Below are positions 42,352-45,704 of a stretch of 45,704 bases of DNA, in pieces. Numbering within the stretch: position 1 is the first letter of the stretch; the number at the start of each line of letters is the position of its first letter. A program made the position numbers and the translations under genes. Origin of the DNA: Caryophanales bacterium UBA4691 (GTDB taxonomy: Bacteria > Bacillota_I > Bacilli_A > RFN20 > CAG-826); assembly GCA_002404865.1 (NCBI GenBank), contig DHKP01000020.1:1-45704 (forward strand). The letters are read 5' to 3'. The notes under the pieces are model-generated. The model had not been told where the DNA came from and did no database searches. It saw only the letters and a program-made list of their open reading frames with translations.

Positions 42352-43578
42352 ATGAATGAAAATTTAATTCAAAAATATGTGGAACTTATTGTTCACGTTG
42401 GTGCGGCGGTTAAAAAGGGGCAATGCGTGCTTATTCGCACAACCCCTGATCAAGAAAAAATTGCCGCTTTAGTAGCGAAAGAATGCTATAAAGTTGGCGC
42501 GAAACGCGTTTGCATGGAGTGGAGGAGCCAATATCTCGATGCGATTGATTATACATACGGGGAGACAAGAAACTTAGGGCGATTAACTGCTTATGATTAT
42601 GGTTTTCAAAAGTTCCAAACCGAGGACCTCCCCGTTTTGATTTGGCTTGATGCGGAAGATCCAGATGGATTAAAAGGAGCAGACGCGAAGAAAATGGCGG
42701 AAGTCAAGGCCCTTCGCTATAACGCTGCTAAGAAACTCATCGAAGAAAGAGAAGACAAATTCCAGTGGTGCATTGTCGGAACTCCTAGCGTCAAGTGGGC
42801 AAAGAAAGTATTCCCTTCTTTAAGCGAAGAAGAAGCTTTCGAAAAACTTTGGGAAGCAATTTTATACACTTCTAGAGCAAGTGACGGAAACGGCGTTAAG
42901 AACTGGGAAAATCACGAAATCGATTTGAAAAAACGCTGCAAAGCTCTTAACGATATGCGATTAGTAAAGCTTCATTATTTAAGCAATAATGGCACAGATT
43001 TGACGATTGGCTTAATTCCAGGCGTTATCTTCTTAGGGGGAGGAGAGAAGACGAGAGATGGAACTTTGTTCCAACCGAATATCCCTTCGGAAGAATGCTT
43101 TACTTCTCCTATGAGAGGCAAAGCGGAAGGGATAGTACATGCGTCTAAGCCACTCGTTTATAATGGACAAGTCATTGAAGACTTCTATTTTGTTTTCCAC
43201 GAAGGGAAAGTCGTAGAGGCACACGCTAGAGCGGGCGAAGACGTTTTGAAGAGTATTTTGACGTTGGACGAAGGCGCTTCTTATTTAGGAGAGGCTGCTC
43301 TTGTGCCATTCGATTCCCCGATTAACCAAACCGGACTTCTTTTCTTCAATACGCTTTATGACGAAAATGCTTGCTGCCATTTAGCGATTGGGCGAGGATT
43401 CCCTTCTTTATATCCAAATTATCAAAATTACAGCGCGGATGATATTTTGTCTTTTGGCATCAACCGTTCTTTATCCCATGTTGATTTCATGATTGGCACT
43501 CGTGACTTGAAGATTGTTGGCACAAAAGAAAACGGTGAAGAAGTTACGATTTTTGAAAACGGAACTTGGGCGTTTTAA
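42352..43578 (+). CDS. Aminopeptidase, M29 family
   Basis: This 408-residue protein matches the thermophilic-type aminopeptidases AmpS/AmpT/PepS. Metal ligands E248 (IPSEECF), E314 (YLGEAAL), H343 (CCHLAIGRG), H376 and D378 (LSHVDFMIG) are all present and spaced as in the family. It removes N-terminal residues from peptides in the cytoplasm. Its TAA stop overlaps that of the convergent anti-sigma gene. With the M24 gene it gives the window two peptidases. Confidence 0.9.
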   Translation: MNENLIQKYVELIVHVGAAVKKGQCVLIRTTPDQEKIAALVAKECYKVGAKRVCMEWRSQYLDAIDYTYGETRNLGRLTAYDYGFQKFQTEDLPVLIWLDAEDPDGLKGADAKKMAEVKALRYNAAKKLIEEREDKFQWCIVGTPSVKWAKKVFPSLSEEEAFEKLWEAILYTSRASDGNGVKNWENHEIDLKKRCKALNDMRLVKLHYLSNNGTDLTIGLIPGVIFLGGGEKTRDGTLFQPNIPSEECFTSPMRGKAEGIVHASKPLVYNGQVIEDFYFVFHEGKVVEAHARAGEDVLKSILTLDEGASYLGEAALVPFDSPINQTGLLFFNTLYDENACCHLAIGRGFPSLYPNYQNYSADDILSFGINRSLSHVDFMIGTRDLKIVGTKENGEEVTIFENGTWAF

Positions 43579-45035
43579 TTTTCGATAACGCCGCCGCCTT
43601 CTTCGCTTGTATTTTGGATGCTTTCGTCTTTATGATCACCAGGATCTAAAGGCGTCTCTTGCTTAATTAATGATGACACATCCAAAAACGTGACATCCGA
43701 TTCTGCGATTTCTTTTTCTTCTTTTAAAAGCGATTTTAAATTATCCCAAGTGATGTTTTTATAGATTAAATTGCGAATTTCAAAATAAGAAGCGTAGATT
43801 TCTGGCAAATTGTTTTCCTCTTTTTGAGGCAGTTCAACCAAATAATAAGCGTCTTTCGCTAATAACTCTTTTACTTTTTCTTTTGAGCCTAATGATTCTT
43901 TATAAAAAGAATCGATTTTTGAAATGAGTTGCTCTTTCTTTGTTTCAATTAACTCTCTTTGGGATTCTTTTCTCTCTCCTTTAGCAGAAGAATAAGCGGT
44001 CGCGGTTGCTTTTAGAACGCTACGAAGGGCACAAGGGGATAACTTTGCTTTTCTAACGGAAAAAAGCGTGCTTGATAATTCAGCAAGCACTTCTTGGTCG
44101 ACCGAAAGCAAATCGCTAAAGTTAAGCAAATATTCATTATCTTTGATGGCTGAATTTGCGTAAATTTCTATGAGGGTTAACTTATTTTCGTCACTGAACT
44201 TTGAAAAATCGCTCAAGTCAAGGCCGTTTAAGCCATTTGTGAAGGTCACGGATGCATAAGTGCCTAAGCCGTTTCCTTTCTTCCTTTTTAAGGTTTTATT
44301 GAAAATGGAGCGATATTCTTTTTCTCTTGCTTCTGCTCTTTTTGCATTCAATGTGAAATAGGTAATTTTGATTTTGTTTGGAGAAGAATAGTTTGTTTTT
44401 TCTAGATAACCCATTTCATAAGCCGGATGAAGCAAAGAAGCGGCAGTAGAAGCCCCGTCCTCGCTATTTTCGAGAGAAGGGAAAGAAGAAGCATTTTTGA
44501 TTAATGAGGCACTGTAATTGCTTGGATGCAAAGAAGATGGGATGACTTTCCCCTTTCTATCAACCTGGAACAAAAAAGCAGGGGAATAAGGATTGCATTC
44601 GCTCGTTGCTTGTTTTGCTTCGCTACTAGCAGGAGAGATTTCTAGCGAGACTAAAGCGCTGTGGTTTTCCTTTTCGTAAGAGCGGAGCGCAAAGGCTAGT
44701 GAAAGGGCGGTGACGATAATCGCAAAATTGGTAGCGATAGAAAAAGCAATAATGTGGTTTTTTCTAAACCAGCACGAAAAAGGATGTTCCGCCTTTGTGG
44801 CTTTCAATATCTCATTTTTGACATTTGGAATGAGATCTTCGCTTTCAGCATGTATCTTATTTTTTAGAAAGAGTGCGTCTTCTATCGGCTCGATATTTAG
44901 CGGTACCTCTTTTTGGATATCATCGATTTTATTCGGGACAAAAAAGTTGGCTTCTTTTTGGAGAAGAGAAAGAATTTGCTTTTCGCTAAAAGAATCAATT
45001 TTCTTGTTTTGCTTTTTCAAGGCGTCGTTTTTCAT
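43575..45035 (-). CDS. Membrane anti-sigma factor-like protein (RsgI-like)
   Basis: This 486-residue protein has a cytoplasmic N terminus (1-93) and one membrane helix (about 94-117). Then comes a domain (about 126-210; ALVSLEISP, FLFQVDRKGKVIP) that recalls the RsgI middle domain found in anti-sigma factors of the SigI type. The rest is a Lys/Glu-rich, outside-facing helical domain with an acidic end. It overlaps the upstream ECF sigma gene by 41 bases, so it should bind that sigma factor. The canonical RsgI_N or zinc-binding anti-sigma motif is not evident. GGAGGAAGA precedes the ATG. The anti-sigma role is inferred from position and layout. Confidence 0.6.
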   Translation of the reverse strand: MKNDALKKQNKKIDSFSEKQILSLLQKEANFFVPNKIDDIQKEVPLNIEPIEDALFLKNKIHAESEDLIPNVKNEILKATKAEHPFSCWFRKNHIIAFSIATNFAIIVTALSLAFALRSYEKENHSALVSLEISPASSEAKQATSECNPYSPAFLFQVDRKGKVIPSSLHPSNYSASLIKNASSFPSLENSEDGASTAASLLHPAYEMGYLEKTNYSSPNKIKITYFTLNAKRAEAREKEYRSIFNKTLKRKKGNGLGTYASVTFTNGLNGLDLSDFSKFSDENKLTLIEIYANSAIKDNEYLLNFSDLLSVDQEVLAELSSTLFSVRKAKLSPCALRSVLKATATAYSSAKGERKESQRELIETKKEQLISKIDSFYKESLGSKEKVKELLAKDAYYLVELPQKEENNLPEIYASYFEIRNLIYKNITWDNLKSLLKEEKEIAESDVTFLDVSSLIKQETPLDPGDHKDESIQNTSEEGGGVIEN

Positions 45036-45567
45036 ATTTTCGGTCTTCTTCCTCCAAGGCCTTTTTGATTTTCTTTATCGCATTGTTGTATTTCCAAGTT
45101 ACCGTCCCTAATGGCAAATGGAGCAAATCGGCGATTTCACGATGCTTATATTCGCCAATCGCATACATCATGACGATGTTGAATTCTTCCTCGGAAAGAA
45201 TTTTGTTTGCTAATGTGATTGTCGGAGTATCAACTTCGCCCAAATAGTAAACTCCATCAGGGTGAACTTCCTCCCCAAAATCATAAGAGATTTCCCTATT
45301 TTTCTTTTTTAGCATGGAAATTGCGGTGTTTTTTGCAATGGTGAGTAACCAATTCCGGGCGTTTGTGTTAGGCGAATATTCTTGAATGTGGTTATAGCAG
45401 CTAACATACGTATCTTGCATGACGTCTTCTGCAAGCTGGTAATCGTGAAGCAAGGGAAGAACAAAAGTAAAAACACCTCGCGACGTTAATGAATAAATAT
45501 CCGCGAGCGCGTTGCCATTGCCATTCCGCAATGACACCATAGATTGTTCTAATTTTTGTTCATCCAT
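44995..45567 (-). CDS. ECF-type RNA polymerase sigma factor
   Basis: This 190-residue protein has sigma region 2 (about 20-95; YQLAEDVMQDTYVSCYNHI, then NARNWLLTIAKNTAISML) and region 4 (about 125-175; YAIGEYKHREIADLLHLP, LGTVTWKYNNAIKKIKK). This is the two-domain plan of extracytoplasmic-function sigma factors. The tail is Lys/Arg/Glu-rich. The partner anti-sigma gene follows with overlap. The upstream leader contains a palindrome and a stem-loop close to the start codon, so expression may be controlled at both levels. Confidence 0.85.
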   Translation of the reverse strand: MDEQKLEQSMVSLRNGNGNALADIYSLTSRGVFTFVLPLLHDYQLAEDVMQDTYVSCYNHIQEYSPNTNARNWLLTIAKNTAISMLKKKNREISYDFGEEVHPDGVYYLGEVDTPTITLANKILSEEEFNIVMMYAIGEYKHREIADLLHLPLGTVTWKYNNAIKKIKKALEEEDRKYEKRRLEKAKQEN

Positions 45568-45579
45568 AACCTGTAAAGA

Positions 45580-45614
45580 AGAGCGCCACTCATCTAGGGG
45601 CTCGGTGACGCTCT
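45580..45614 (-). promoter_or_regulatory. Stem-loop in the ECF sigma leader
   Basis: On the minus strand AGAGCGTCAC (45614 to 45605) pairs with GTGGCGCTCT (45589 to 45580), ten pairs with one G-U, around a 15-base loop. It ends 12 bases before the start codon, where it could hide the weak ribosome binding site ACAGG. Confidence 0.55.
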
Positions 45615-45618
45615 CCTA

Positions 45619-45633
45619 AGCACATGATGTGCT
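45619..45633. promoter_or_regulatory. 15-bp palindrome upstream of the ECF sigma gene
   Basis: AGCACATGATGTGCT has perfect 7-bp arms around one G. A TATAAA-like -10 box on the minus strand lies just upstream near 45638-45644, so the palindrome would be at the very start of the transcript or act as an operator. Confidence 0.45.
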
Positions 45634-45675
45634 CACTTTATAAAAATTCAATTCTTATTTTTTATTGGGGTAAGA

Positions 45676-45704
45676 TTTAAATTTTTTCTAACAGCACACC
45701 AAAT
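45676..45704. repeat. Right terminal inverted repeat
   Basis: This is the reverse complement of the repeat at 5-33 with a single mismatch, ending exactly at the last base. The sequence between 45634 and here shows no gene. Confidence 0.8.

Noticed and set aside
1..45704. Possible UGA-to-tryptophan recoding, as in Mycoplasma
   Set aside because: Several genes end in TGA, the tryptophans examined are TGG, and a full RF2 gene with its UGA frameshift site is present.
1..45704. The whole window as one transposon bounded by its terminal repeats
   Set aside because: The content is conserved housekeeping genes in Bacillus-like order and there is no transposase or integrase.

Overview
The window is a dense stretch of a chromosome from a low-to-moderate G+C Firmicute-like bacterium, by eye closest to the wall-poor or gut Bacilli/Mollicutes-type lineages (Erysipelotrichia, RF39-like). 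The evidence is Bacillus-type gene order: dnaX-ebfC-recR-tmk-holB-ricT-rsmI, prfA-prmC-tsaC-rpiB and comFA-comFC-secA-prfB. UGA is a stop codon here. Release factor 2 is present and carries its in-frame UGA frameshift site, so this is not a Mycoplasma-type code 4 genome. No rRNA, tRNA, CRISPR array or complete mobile element was seen.

Layout. 1-160: terminal repeat and unrecognised sequence. 161-3991: an M24 peptidase (minus strand) divergent from a GH2 glycosidase, then a HAD hydrolase. 4075-8165: a polyamine block, made of an arginine decarboxylase-agmatine deiminase fusion, N-carbamoylputrescine amidase and an MntP manganese exporter. Together the first two genes would convert arginine to putrescine. 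8288-15924: patatin, a pseudouridine synthase whose 3' end overlaps a DUF1538 membrane protein, a double PII-like protein and a YfhO-type membrane protein. 15926-21988 (minus): the seven-gene replication/repair operon headed by dnaX. 22075-25060: prfA-prmC-tsaC-rpiB, ending in a clear terminator. 25173-34631: comFA-comFC, then secA, prfB (programmed +1 frameshift), yitT-like, uvrB, HAD and secG. 34885-37953: a more AT-rich accessory pocket with an AlbA_2/HATPase/winged-helix regulator behind a short tandem repeat, and a leucine-rich-repeat lipoprotein. 38024-40650: folD, a ThyX-like protein and a probably pyrophosphate-dependent phosphofructokinase. 40703-42285 (minus): two related small membrane proteins. 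42352-43578: an M29 aminopeptidase. 43575-45567 (minus): an ECF sigma factor with an RsgI-like membrane anti-sigma factor.

The most notable points are the decarboxylase-deiminase fusion, the perfectly symmetric palindrome between the dnaX and prfA promoters, and the repeated pattern of a -10 box only 6-9 nt before the start codon (leaderless starts). Others are the 134-bp overlap between the pseudouridine synthase and DUF1538 genes, the ThyX-like gene coupled to folD, the ECF/anti-sigma pair with a structured leader, and the 29-bp inverted repeats at the two ends of the window.
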